Below are positions 16,144-24,266 of a stretch of DNA of 34,699 bases, in pieces. The translations under genes and the position numbers were made by a program. The stretch is taken from NCBI GenBank assembly GCA_944351395.1, contig CALVPP010000009.1, positions 1 through 34,699 of the forward strand, given 5' to 3'. The notes under the pieces are model-generated. The model was given only the letters and a program-made list of their open reading frames with translations. It was not told where the DNA came from and did not search any database. This DNA is from an uncultured Bacilli bacterium. Lineage in GTDB: Bacteria; Bacillota_I; Bacilli_A; RFN20; CAG-826. Each line of letters opens with the position of its first letter. Position 1 is the first letter of the stretch.

Positions 16144-17821
16144 GAAAATATTAACGCTCACAGCTTTAGGCGCTATCGTACTCACAGGGTGTAGCGAAAT
16201 TAGATCTCGCCCATCCGATTACGATGATCCTATCATTGACGATACGATTCAAGAAGTCGTCAACAACATCAATAGCGTCGTTTACGATGCATTAGATGAA
16301 GCTGGCACGACGAATGAAGAAGTATTAAAACGTGTCAAAGTCACATTTGCTGAATCTATATTTGGCACGCTAGAAGAAATTCGCGACGCTCTTGATAGCG
16401 GTGCTGATAGTGAGGCATTCAAAACATTGAAGGATGCTCATGCATTCTATACTGAAGAAGTTGACGAATCTTTAACTGATGCTGAGAAAAATGCATATTC
16501 CTTCAAACGTTTAGAGTGGTTAGAAGCTCAAATTTCTGAACGCGTCAACAAAGAATTCTATGATTTGATTATGGGTGGTGAGTTCTCGACCGACTCATTA
16601 TTCGATGAAGAAGAATTAGCGAATGATATTCGTTCTCAACTTTATACCGTCGTCGATCCGACGACTGGTGCATATCCTACCACATTCCATAGTGAAGTTC
16701 TCATCCTCCCAAGTATGACAGAAGAAAACGTCACAGAATGGGGTATCCATCTCGAATATTATAATGATTATGTCTTACGTGCACTTGTTCCAGATATATT
16801 CATCGACCTCGCTACTGAGCAATATTTATTCGATGAAAACTATTCTAGTTTAGGAAGAAGTTACGCTCGTAAGGTCAATTATATTGCCATTACCGCTAGC
16901 GAAGAGTTCTCAAACGCTGTTCCTTACCTCATGAGAGAATTTATCGATGAGAACATTCTCGGCGCTGAAGCGACGAAAGAAACGGCAAATTTAGAAATTC
17001 TTGCCAGCGCATGGAGAGGCTATGCCGATGATTACATCGGAAACGCTAGTGAATTGCTAAGTGCTTCCGCAGGTGCTGGCTCATTCGTCAACAAGACGAG
17101 CCGCCACACCATTGGTGATTCTACTATCAACTATTACAGCGGAACTCAATATGGTAACGTCATCGATGATTATGATCTCATCTACGAAGACAACCCACAA
17201 CAAACGAATCAAGAAGTTGAATCTGATTTCACTGGTTCTTATGCTTACACTGCATCGCACGGTCTTGAACTAAAAACTCGTTCCGTCCGTACGACTGACT
17301 ATACGACTGATGGATGGTACATCCAAAATGGTGGCTTAACGAGCTTACCTTCTTGGATTAGAACGCGTCTATTTAATATCGGTGTCGCTAATGGTGTCGA
17401 TACAGTTACAGATGAAAAGGATGCTTCTATTACTGAAGAAAATGTTCGTACTTCGAACTTCGTCCGCAACATCAATGGTTATTACTACCTCCTCCCCGCC
17501 ACTAGCGAGGCTGGAAGTGATGCCAAAGACTTCCTCCTTTACGATAACGATACATCCACCTATTACATCGTCCAAATTGAAGAAGCTGTTTCTTCATCAA
17601 AGATGAACCGCGATAGTCAAAACAACTACACTCATCTCAAAGAAGATGATGGTTGGTTCATGGAAGATGTCGCACGTGAAATCGCTATGACGATGGCTGA
17701 AGGTGGTAGTTATGACGATCAAGCGACACTCTTCTACTTTGAAGAGATGAACATTCAATATTATGATGAGGATCTTTACGACTACTTCGTCGAAACATTC
17801 CCTGATTTGTTTGAAGACTAA
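16133..17821 (+). CDS. Large acidic lipoprotein, possible foldase partner
   Basis: From ATG 16133 this is a 562-residue lipoprotein with a short signal peptide and lipobox LTGC (C20). The mature chain is very acidic and cysteine-free. I do not recognise a catalytic domain. Segments resemble the helical parts of its neighbour, and YYIVQIEEA near residue 490 looks like a closing strand of a foldase domain, so a diverged SurA/PrsA-type chaperone is plausible but unproven. AAGGAGG (16115-16121) lies within the upstream gene and the ATG overlaps it by 11 nt, so the two are translated together. An in-frame upstream extension to 16025 is rejected because the signal peptide begins at 16133. Both genes are rich in C-ending codons (GTC, ATC, AAC, TTC), suggesting high expression. 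A strong terminator follows. Confidence 0.8.
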   Translation: MRNKKILTLTALGAIVLTGCSEIRSRPSDYDDPIIDDTIQEVVNNINSVVYDALDEAGTTNEEVLKRVKVTFAESIFGTLEEIRDALDSGADSEAFKTLKDAHAFYTEEVDESLTDAEKNAYSFKRLEWLEAQISERVNKEFYDLIMGGEFSTDSLFDEEELANDIRSQLYTVVDPTTGAYPTTFHSEVLILPSMTEENVTEWGIHLEYYNDYVLRALVPDIFIDLATEQYLFDENYSSLGRSYARKVNYIAITASEEFSNAVPYLMREFIDENILGAEATKETANLEILASAWRGYADDYIGNASELLSASAGAGSFVNKTSRHTIGDSTINYYSGTQYGNVIDDYDLIYEDNPQQTNQEVESDFTGSYAYTASHGLELKTRSVRTTDYTTDGWYIQNGGLTSLPSWIRTRLFNIGVANGVDTVTDEKDASITEENVRTSNFVRNINGYYYLLPATSEAGSDAKDFLLYDNDTSTYYIVQIEEAVSSSKMNRDSQNNYTHLKEDDGWFMEDVAREIAMTMAEGGSYDDQATLFYFEEMNIQYYDEDLYDYFVETFPDLFED

Positions 17822-17846
17822 TCGTCAATCAATCATAAAAATTATT

Positions 17847-17881
17847 AAGGGTTAGGGTTTAATTATCCTAACCTTTTTTTA
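17847..17881 (+). terminator. Terminator of the lipoprotein pair
   Basis: GGTTAGG (17850-17856) and CCTAACC (17867-17873) around a 10-nt loop, with A/G-T extension and a T-run at 17874-17880. Confidence 0.9.
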
Positions 17882-17932
17882 TAAATAGAATTAAAATATT
17901 ATTATAAAAAGCATACTGGAGGACGTTATAAC

Positions 17933-18769
17933 GTGAGTAAAGAAGAAACTATTAAAATGTTTAATGAAGCTTTTTATGAATTGGGTTACGCCTTTAATCC
18001 TAATAATCTAGATCAAGAAGCGTTTAAAAAAGCTGCTACTGAAACGATTAATAAAGCAGATAGTATTTATCTAGCGTTAGAATTGGTCAATTATTATGCT
18101 ACATTGCTCGGTAATTGGAAAAAGGTCAATAAATTTATCGCTAAAACCCCGGAACTTTTTTCAAATTATAAATCTGATACACCTAGAAAAGTAGACACGA
18201 TTAAAAAAGATGAAAAAGTTCTCGATAAATATATCGCTACTAATGGGATTACGAGAGAAAAATATGTTCATTTTTTTAACGATAAATATGAAGGAAAGAA
18301 CCTCATCATAAAGCTCAAAGGTGAATTCAACCGTCTTAACTTCGAAGGCGGTAACTATACTTCTACAACTTGTCTTTTCACGACTAAAAAGGGAAAGATA
18401 AAAAATCAAAATAAAGAACTTATTTGCCAACTCGTCATGAAAAAAGGCACTAATGAGTTTACTTTAAAGAAAAGTAAGAACAATACAAAATATATGATAA
18501 TTCCATATAATAATGTAAATTACGTGTTTCTAAAAGAATATGCAGAAAACAATCAACACGTCGATACGGATGAAGCCATCGCTACGATTACATTCACTCC
18601 GTTATTAGATAAGCCGTTTGGTATCTCACTATTAAACATTTTAAAAGATGGTGAGGATGAGGAATTATTGTTACATTTTCTCGCTCTTACAAACATGATA
18701 TTTACAAATAATGTTCGCATGAAACAAGCGATACTAGGTGCAATCGCATATGGATTCTCAAGAAGCTAA
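17933..18769 (+). CDS. Uncharacterised cytosolic protein
   Basis: I do not recognise this 278-residue protein. It begins with GTG, preceded by GGAGG at 17918-17922 (10-nt spacing). There is no signal peptide or membrane helix. The N-terminal half (1-100) is helical and lysine-rich, with repeat-like helices around ALELVNYYATLLGNWKKV. The middle (115-230) looks beta-rich (LIIKLKGEFNRLNFEGGNYT, KYMIIPYNNVNYVFLKEY). The C-terminus is helical. Codon use is more AT-rich than in the upstream lipoproteins. It ends 17 nt before the HIT gene, so the two are probably cotranscribed. The function is open. Confidence 0.75.
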   Translation: MSKEETIKMFNEAFYELGYAFNPNNLDQEAFKKAATETINKADSIYLALELVNYYATLLGNWKKVNKFIAKTPELFSNYKSDTPRKVDTIKKDEKVLDKYIATNGITREKYVHFFNDKYEGKNLIIKLKGEFNRLNFEGGNYTSTTCLFTTKKGKIKNQNKELICQLVMKKGTNEFTLKKSKNNTKYMIIPYNNVNYVFLKEYAENNQHVDTDEAIATITFTPLLDKPFGISLLNILKDGEDEELLLHFLALTNMIFTNNVRMKQAILGAIAYGFSRS

Positions 18770-18786
18770 TTAAAGGAGGAAAAAAG

Positions 18787-19212
18787 ATGAAATATTATGA
18801 TTCAAATTGCATATTTTGTAAAATTGCACACGGGGAAATAAAGGCATATAAAATCTATGAAGATGATCATGTCATCGCCTTCCTCGATACGAATCCTAAA
18901 TCGATGGGGCATGCTTTAGTCATCCCAAAAAAACATTACGATAATTTTTTAAACGTCGATAAAGCGATTATGCATCGCGTCTATGACGTCGCTCAAAAAA
19001 TCGGACAAGCTGATATGGTTGCTTTAGGCGCGGTCGGTATTAATGTCCTCACCAATTGCTATGAACCAGCTGGACAAACCGTCATGCATTTTCACGTCCA
19101 CGTCATCCCTCGCTACATCAATAATGAGCGTCATCAAATCGATATGAAAAATGATATAGACGATAAAAATCTACCTGCTATCGTCACAAAAATACAACAA
19201 TATATCAAATAA
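18787..19212 (+). CDS. hit: HIT-family nucleotide-binding hydrolase
   Basis: HIT proteins hydrolyse or transfer nucleoside monophosphate groups (Hint-like). It has 141 residues. CIFCKIAHGEI (8-18) is the typical N-terminus with two zinc-site cysteines (C8, C11). GHALVIPKKHY (41-51) precedes the histidine triad H101-F-H103-V-H105-VIPRY. AAAGGAGG lies upstream of the ATG. The stop is immediately adjacent (0 nt) to the convergent yhaM stop, and its terminator lies inside yhaM. In Bacillus subtilis hit is a neighbour of prsA and yhaM, as here. Confidence 0.95.
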   Translation: MKYYDSNCIFCKIAHGEIKAYKIYEDDHVIAFLDTNPKSMGHALVIPKKHYDNFLNVDKAIMHRVYDVAQKIGQADMVALGAVGINVLTNCYEPAGQTVMHFHVHVIPRYINNERHQIDMKNDIDDKNLPAIVTKIQQYIK

Positions 19213-20148
19213 TTAGTGCTTCTTTTTCGGTTGATAGAACATACGGTCATCAAAAGCAAATATTTTCTGAGACCATTCCCCGCCCTTCACCTCGTGGAGG
19301 GCTTTTTCTAACATGTCCATCCTCGCATCTAAATCGTCTATCATATTCAAAACAACTGCTTCTTTTATCATCGGTTCGACTGGTGAGCCATAATCTTTTT
19401 TGCCGTGATGCGACAAAATGAGATGCTCGATGATGATGCGTGCTTCTTCATCGATATTTAAAGCTTTAGCTCTTTCACTTATAATCGCGTGCCCAATTGA
19501 GATGTGACCCACTAATCTTCCTTCATTCGTATATTTAGACAAAATAGGACCACTAAATTCGATAACTTTACCTAAATCGTGGAGAAGAACGCCAGTGAGA
19601 AGAATATCGATGTCTAAACTTGGATATAAAGCTTCAATAGCTTTAGCAAGTCTTGACATATGAATAGTGTGCACTAATAGGCCGCCACTAAAATCATGGT
19701 GATTTTTGCTCGCTGCAGGATAAGAGATAAACTTATTTTTGTAATCATTAAATAAGGAAACTAATAATGCGTGATAATCTTTATCTTTAACAAGGGAGAT
19801 GCATTCTTCTAATTCGTTTTCATATTTTTTTAAATCGTAAGGAGGTCTTTGAATAAAATCGTCGAGACGATATTCGTCTTCTTTTACGAGAAGTATCTTA
19901 AAAATCTTAATTTGCATCTGCTCACGATATAAATATGTGACACCATCTAATCTTATGACATTGCCTGGGACACAAATATCGTAATCATTATTTTCTACTT
20001 CCCATTTTTTAGCTTCAATCGTTCCTGTTTTATCTTGTAAGGTAATCGATAAATAGGGCGTGCCGCTATTATTGACACCGCGTAACACATTCGCAATTAA
20101 AAACTTTTCTCCATATAATTCTTCATTAGCTTCGAAATCTTTAATCAT
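19213..20148 (-). CDS. yhaM: 3'-5' exoribonuclease YhaM
   Basis: YhaM is a metal-dependent 3'-5' exoribonuclease with an N-terminal OB-fold and a C-terminal HD domain. It has 311 residues (Bacillus about 314). The OB-fold spans about 15-90 (LSITLQDKTGTIEAKKW). HD-domain ligands include H160 (GGLLVHTIHM), H190-D191 (LLHDLGK), H215/H220 and H247-H248 (LSHHGKKDYGSP). GGGAGGAAAG precedes the ATG. It overlaps the recX-like gene by 8 nt. The 3' coding region also holds the terminator for the convergent HIT gene. Confidence 0.93.
   Translation of the reverse strand: MIKDFEANEELYGEKFLIANVLRGVNNSGTPYLSITLQDKTGTIEAKKWEVENNDYDICVPGNVIRLDGVTYLYREQMQIKIFKILLVKEDEYRLDDFIQRPPYDLKKYENELEECISLVKDKDYHALLVSLFNDYKNKFISYPAASKNHHDFSGGLLVHTIHMSRLAKAIEALYPSLDIDILLTGVLLHDLGKVIEFSGPILSKYTNEGRLVGHISIGHAIISERAKALNIDEEARIIIEHLILSHHGKKDYGSPVEPMIKEAVVLNMIDDLDARMDMLEKALHEVKGGEWSQKIFAFDDRMFYQPKKKH
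19282..19307 (+). terminator. HIT gene terminator inside yhaM coding sequence
   Basis: GCCCTTCAC (19282-19290) and GTGGAGGGC (19294-19302), nine pairs with one G-U, loop CTC, then five T (19303-19307). It starts 70 nt beyond the HIT stop, within the antisense of yhaM. Confidence 0.8.
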
Positions 20149-20926
20149 GTTCGCTTTCCTCCCACCATTTCATAATATCATTTTTATCATAACCTCTTCT
20201 AGACATCCAAACATAGAAATGTTCTTTGTTACAATTTGGTCTTTTAAGTAAAACATTGACAAGTTTTTCTGTTTTTAATTTATCTTCTTCATAGCTGAAG
20301 TGTAATTTATTAATTTCTTCATCGATAAACGATTGCTTAAATTTCTTGTTAATTAAAAAAATACGTATTTTTTGCTTAGCTTTTAAAGGTGGATAACGAT
20401 CAAATTTATGTTTAACTTTTGCAATTATTGCATTTAAATTGTTCTTTTCAATCGACACATCGAAAGGCATTTCTTCATTAAAATAAAACAAACCTTTATC
20501 TCTTAATTTATCTTTTGTAGCATCGTGTGAATAGCCACGCGATAAGTAATATTGTCGATATTCATCCCTTAAAGATAAATCGTCAAAATAACCTAGTTTT
20601 TTAAGTTCTAAACATATTTTTTTGGCTTCTTCGCCACTATAATGTTCTTTTTCAATAAGACGTATTTTAAATGCATAAGTAGATAATCTATGTTTATTTA
20701 AATACTCTTTAAAACGCTTTATCTTCAGATAAGTTTCGTTTTCATCTTTCATCTTCTTTAAGGTATAGAACGAGACTTCTTTACCTTTATAAAGACGATA
20801 GTTGAGAGATATCTCATCATCAAATAAAAGACTAGTGCCATCACTAAATACCGCTAAAACGCCGTTTTTTTGCTTTTTAAGAGCGATAATTTCTATCTTA
20901 CCAGTTTTTCTTGATAGCTCTTTCAT
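20141..20926 (-). CDS. recX: RecX-like regulatory protein
   Basis: RecX proteins limit RecA filament growth. It has 261 residues (Bacillus RecX about 264). After a short beta-rich N-terminus (about 10-50), the chain is built of three-helix repeats: YAFKIRLIEKEHYSGEEAKK near 85-104, LGYFDDLSLRDEYRQYYLS near 111-129, and similar units up to LLKRPNCNKEHFYVWMSRRG near the end. The Y/F-D-D and RGY spacing fits the RecX family, though no absolute motif exists, so the call is moderate. The ribosome site is weak and the ATG lies 29 nt inside the glycosyltransferase gene, suggesting coupled translation. It overlaps yhaM by 8 nt. Confidence 0.7.
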   Translation of the reverse strand: MKELSRKTGKIEIIALKKQKNGVLAVFSDGTSLLFDDEISLNYRLYKGKEVSFYTLKKMKDENETYLKIKRFKEYLNKHRLSTYAFKIRLIEKEHYSGEEAKKICLELKKLGYFDDLSLRDEYRQYYLSRGYSHDATKDKLRDKGLFYFNEEMPFDVSIEKNNLNAIIAKVKHKFDRYPPLKAKQKIRIFLINKKFKQSFIDEEINKLHFSYEEDKLKTEKLVNVLLKRPNCNKEHFYVWMSRRGYDKNDIMKWWEESEHD

Positions 20927-22082
20927 AAACTTTCTTTATGCGTTCGTAAAATGTTTCGATTGAATATTCATCGAGCTTTTTAAAAGCAAGTTCCTTCATC
21001 TTGTCTTTGCTAATTTCATCCATATCGATTATCGTCTCTAGTTTACGAATAAAATCTTCTTCGCTATTGAAGAAATAACCGCTTCGGCCTGAGTCTATTA
21101 AATCATAAAGGTTATCATCATAACGAACGAGAAGTATTCTTTTCGCTGCCATCGCTTCTAAATAGGTAAGACCTTGAGTTTCAGAAGTCGATGCAGAGAC
21201 GTATATATCAGCAAGATTATAATAAAATCCAACCTCGTCATTCATCACTTTACCTAAAAATAATATTTCGTCTTTTAAACCATATTTAATCGAAGTTGCT
21301 TCTAATTCGTCTTTATGCGGTCCGTCGCCGACGATGAGAAGTTTCATTTTTAAATTTTTATGTTTTTTTCTAAAACTATAATAATAATCGATGACGACAT
21401 CGACACTCTTGGCTTTGTCAACTCTGCCTAAACATAATAACGTAATAGTGTTTTCATCTATACCTAATTCTTCTTTTTTCTTCTTAAGAGCGTCACTATC
21501 TTGGCTCTCTGGCAAAAAACGTGTGAAGTCAATACCAGTTGGAACGATATTGATATATGATTCAATACCTATTTGTCTAAGATAATTTTTTATTTTTTTT
21601 GAAGGAGTAATAAATTCATCTGCCATATCAGCGATAAAGCCGACGAACCACCTAATTGCATTCTTAGCTATACGATCAAAATGACCTTTGAACATATCAC
21701 TAAAATAATAGGTATAATCTTCGTATTGCGTATGGTAAGTATATACTGCTGGAACGTGTAGCAAATAAGAGATGATGCGACCGTAAAATCCGACACCTAA
21801 ATCGCTTTGGACGTGGATGACATCTGGTTTAAATTTTTTCACATATTTAGTCACTTTTGAATGATAGAACCATGTAAAGCGATAGTTAAACATCTTCTTC
21901 ATGACAAGACCAGGTATACGAACGATATCTTTTTCATAAGTTATTTTGTTCGTAAAAGGATTTGTGGTAATGACTAATACTTCATGACCATGTGCTTCAA
22001 AAGCACGTTTCATGTACAAAGTAGATGTTGCCACGCCATTGATTTCTGGTGGATATGTATCAGTGCAAATAACTATACGCAT
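20898..22082 (-). CDS. GT4 glycosyltransferase, probable diacylglycerol glucosyltransferase
   Basis: A 394-residue GT-B fold enzyme. TDTYPPEINGVATS (7-20), VIHVQSDLGVGFYGR (88-102) and YHTQYEDYTYYF (116-127) match the GT4 group that makes monoglucosyl-diacylglycerol in Mollicutes and Bacilli (alMGS-like). The nucleotide-sugar site shows GRVDKAKS (219-226), VGDGPHKDEL (251-260) and the E-x7-E pair E301/E309. It probably acts at the inner membrane face by amphipathic helices. TAGGAT precedes the ATG, 9 nt after the flippase-like gene, which suggests synthesis and translocation of a glycolipid by one operon. The sugar (glucose or galactose) cannot be read from sequence. Confidence 0.87.
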   Translation of the reverse strand: MRIVICTDTYPPEINGVATSTLYMKRAFEAHGHEVLVITTNPFTNKITYEKDIVRIPGLVMKKMFNYRFTWFYHSKVTKYVKKFKPDVIHVQSDLGVGFYGRIISYLLHVPAVYTYHTQYEDYTYYFSDMFKGHFDRIAKNAIRWFVGFIADMADEFITPSKKIKNYLRQIGIESYINIVPTGIDFTRFLPESQDSDALKKKKEELGIDENTITLLCLGRVDKAKSVDVVIDYYYSFRKKHKNLKMKLLIVGDGPHKDELEATSIKYGLKDEILFLGKVMNDEVGFYYNLADIYVSASTSETQGLTYLEAMAAKRILLVRYDDNLYDLIDSGRSGYFFNSEEDFIRKLETIIDMDEISKDKMKELAFKKLDEYSIETFYERIKKVYERAIKKNW

Positions 22083-22091
22083 ATTAAAATC

Positions 22092-23558
22092 CTATAACTT
22101 ATTATCGATATCAATCTCGGTAAAAGGTTTATCTTTAGAGGCTATTTTAGTCTCTTTCATCTTGTCTTTTTTAAGTTCACTATAATAAGATGTGCTATCG
22201 AAATTGATAATAAGTGAATCTTCATCTTCGATGACATCTTGTTTTTTACGTCTAGTGAGATGCAGTTTCTCACGTAATGCTTTTCTAGATAACTGTGAGG
22301 TTTCATATTGAATGTTTGAAGATATACGCCGCTCTTCAAATGTACGTAGTTGTAGTTCTAGGTAAGTCTGACGCACTGACGTCTTATCGACATCAGTATC
22401 GGTGGGCGAAGCTTTATAGAAGGCAGTGACGAGGCCGGCGACGAACAATGGTACAGTATAAGTTGAAAAACGCCAAATGATTAAAGATGCATTAGTGACT
22501 GCTTGAGTAGTATAAAAGCCAGCTCCCGGATTCAAATTGTTATAAAACATCGTCGAGAAGAAAATTTCAGAAGCACCAGCAGTACCAGGAAGAGGGATCC
22601 AGCCTGTCACCATTTGGTGATAACTTGACATGAAACAAGCATCGAAGAATGATTGAACACCTGTATTATTTAAACCATCTAAAGCAAGGCCGGCAAAATA
22701 AGGAATAGAATATTTTATTGTCATAGTAATGCCAAAGCATAAAATGATGAGCAATGTAAATGGAATATTAGACTGCAAACGTCTAAGTTCAATTTTAAAA
22801 TTTTCTACTTGTATTCTTAATGCTTCTCTCTTTTTATCAGGATCTCGAATTAAATGTAATTTAGCAAAGAGGTTAATACCGTGTTTCATAACAAAGTTAT
22901 GAATATGATGGTTATATGACATTAAGAACAAAATGCCAATCAAAGATATATTGATGATGAAGCCGATGATAGTTAATGGCCAGATAGGCACACTTACATC
23001 CATGATGACGAAAGAACCAATGGAATTGATGAGGTCATATTTGAAGATGAAAGACAGTGCGCCATAAATGATAAGAACCGCTTGGTAAGTAATAAAAAAC
23101 ATGACCATGATAGATGCAGCATTAGAAATTGGTACACCTTGCTTAGAGAAAGTGCGAGCTTGAAATATTTGTTCACCCGTACCAGCAGGCAAAATACCAT
23201 CATAAAAAGTACCTACGAACTTATTCGCTATTGCCTGGTGAAATTTATATTTTCTAGTATAAAGTCTTGCGTAACAAAAGATGATGAATGATTCGACGAT
23301 AAAATATAAACACATCATGCCAGCGATGACAAGTATATAACGCCAATCCGTGCCAGTGAATGCGTTGACGACATCATTAAATGTATTGAATAAAGTTAAC
23401 GCTAAAGAGGCAGCTGTAAGAGCGAGGATGACGAAGATGTTAATCGTATACCTAGCAAGAGGAGACATGCGTTTCTTCTTACGATTTAATTCCCCCTCTT
23501 TTAATGCTTTTTTTGTTTCTTCATCTAGATGTTCATTTTGATTGTTATTAAATTCCAT
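22092..23558 (-). CDS. Flippase-like membrane protein (LPG synthase TM-region family)
   Basis: This 488-residue polytopic protein belongs to the UPF0104/MprF transmembrane-domain family, which includes flippase domains for lysyl-phosphatidylglycerol and other lipid-linked substrates. About eight helices lie between residues 33 and 390. Family features are the ILPAGTGEQIFQARTF stretch (about 120-135) and the GWIPLPGTAGASE segment (about 315-327). A charged C-terminal tail of about 95 residues (400-488) is cytosolic and lacks any synthetase domain. No clear Shine-Dalgarno precedes the ATG. Position next to the GT4 gene suggests glycolipid flipping. Confidence 0.83.
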   Translation of the reverse strand: MEFNNNQNEHLDEETKKALKEGELNRKKKRMSPLARYTINIFVILALTAASLALTLFNTFNDVVNAFTGTDWRYILVIAGMMCLYFIVESFIIFCYARLYTRKYKFHQAIANKFVGTFYDGILPAGTGEQIFQARTFSKQGVPISNAASIMVMFFITYQAVLIIYGALSFIFKYDLINSIGSFVIMDVSVPIWPLTIIGFIINISLIGILFLMSYNHHIHNFVMKHGINLFAKLHLIRDPDKKREALRIQVENFKIELRRLQSNIPFTLLIILCFGITMTIKYSIPYFAGLALDGLNNTGVQSFFDACFMSSYHQMVTGWIPLPGTAGASEIFFSTMFYNNLNPGAGFYTTQAVTNASLIIWRFSTYTVPLFVAGLVTAFYKASPTDTDVDKTSVRQTYLELQLRTFEERRISSNIQYETSQLSRKALREKLHLTRRKKQDVIEDEDSLIINFDSTSYYSELKKDKMKETKIASKDKPFTEIDIDNKL

Positions 23559-23601
23559 AAAATTTGGGTGACATCTATTTTAGACGTAGTAGTCATAAAA
23601 A

Positions 23602-24183
23602 TTAATAGATGAAACGATCCTCCCCTTCAAAATTACGGACGTAAGAGATGGTACTCACGAGCGAAAAAGGTGCGATGAATATCGATAAAGTTGGGACCGC
23701 TAATACGAAGGTAGACCCACCAATCATAAATAGATTCATCACTAATATATACACGCTTAATCCAATCGTCAGGACGATGAGGATTGTACACATAAGAGCG
23801 ATAGGAGCAACTTTTCTAAAAACTTCCATTCCGAATAATAAAGTAAATACAGCGATGACGAATGAATAAACGCTTAATATCGCAGAGATGATGATGATAC
23901 CTAAATCATATCGAGGCATGCATGCAATATAGATAAAAAGCATCGACATCGTCAAAGGAATGATAGTTGCACCAAAAGATAGCCAAAATTGTTCATTTTT
24001 GCCAAATTTGAACATGAGCGCGCTCGCTAATAAAAAAGCACCAGCAGGGTAACCTAAATAGCCAAATACACTAGCGCCAGAAAAAATACAATTCCATATC
24101 GCATCAAAAAAGAGAACTGCACTTCCAATTAAAGCGAAGACAAGGCCAATGTTCCGTGTTTTACTATTTTCAATGAGATGCAT
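23602..24183 (-). CDS. Six-helix membrane protein, unknown function
   Basis: A 193-residue integral membrane protein with about six hydrophobic segments separated by very short loops and a charged C-terminal tail (RNFEGEDRF). I see no recognised motif. AAAGGAAAA precedes the ATG, with promoter TTGCAA-17-TAAATT upstream. It lies 43 nt before the flippase-like gene and is probably first in that operon. A structural or accessory role in glycolipid handling is a guess from position only. Confidence 0.7.
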   Translation of the reverse strand: MHLIENSKTRNIGLVFALIGSAVLFFDAIWNCIFSGASVFGYLGYPAGAFLLASALMFKFGKNEQFWLSFGATIIPLTMSMLFIYIACMPRYDLGIIIISAILSVYSFVIAVFTLLFGMEVFRKVAPIALMCTILIVLTIGLSVYILVMNLFMIGGSTFVLAVPTLSIFIAPFSLVSTISYVRNFEGEDRFIY

Positions 24184-24198
24184 AATTTTCCTTTATTT

Positions 24199-24227
24199 AA
24201 TTTATCAAATTAACAATTGTTTTGCAA
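24199..24227 (-). promoter_or_regulatory. Promoter of the glycolipid operon
   Basis: Minus: TTGCAA (24227-24222), 17 nt, TAAATT (24204-24199), just upstream of the six-helix protein gene. Confidence 0.55.
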
Positions 24228-24229
24228 TC

Positions 24230-24258
24230 TTACAAAGATGTAAATTAAATGATACAAT
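24230..24258 (+). promoter_or_regulatory. Promoter of the ABC exporter genes, leaderless geometry
   Basis: TTACAA (24230-24235), 17 nt, TACAAT (24253-24258), then 8 nt to the ATG at 24267. No ribosome site lies between. Confidence 0.55.
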
Positions 24259-24266
24259 CATCTAAT

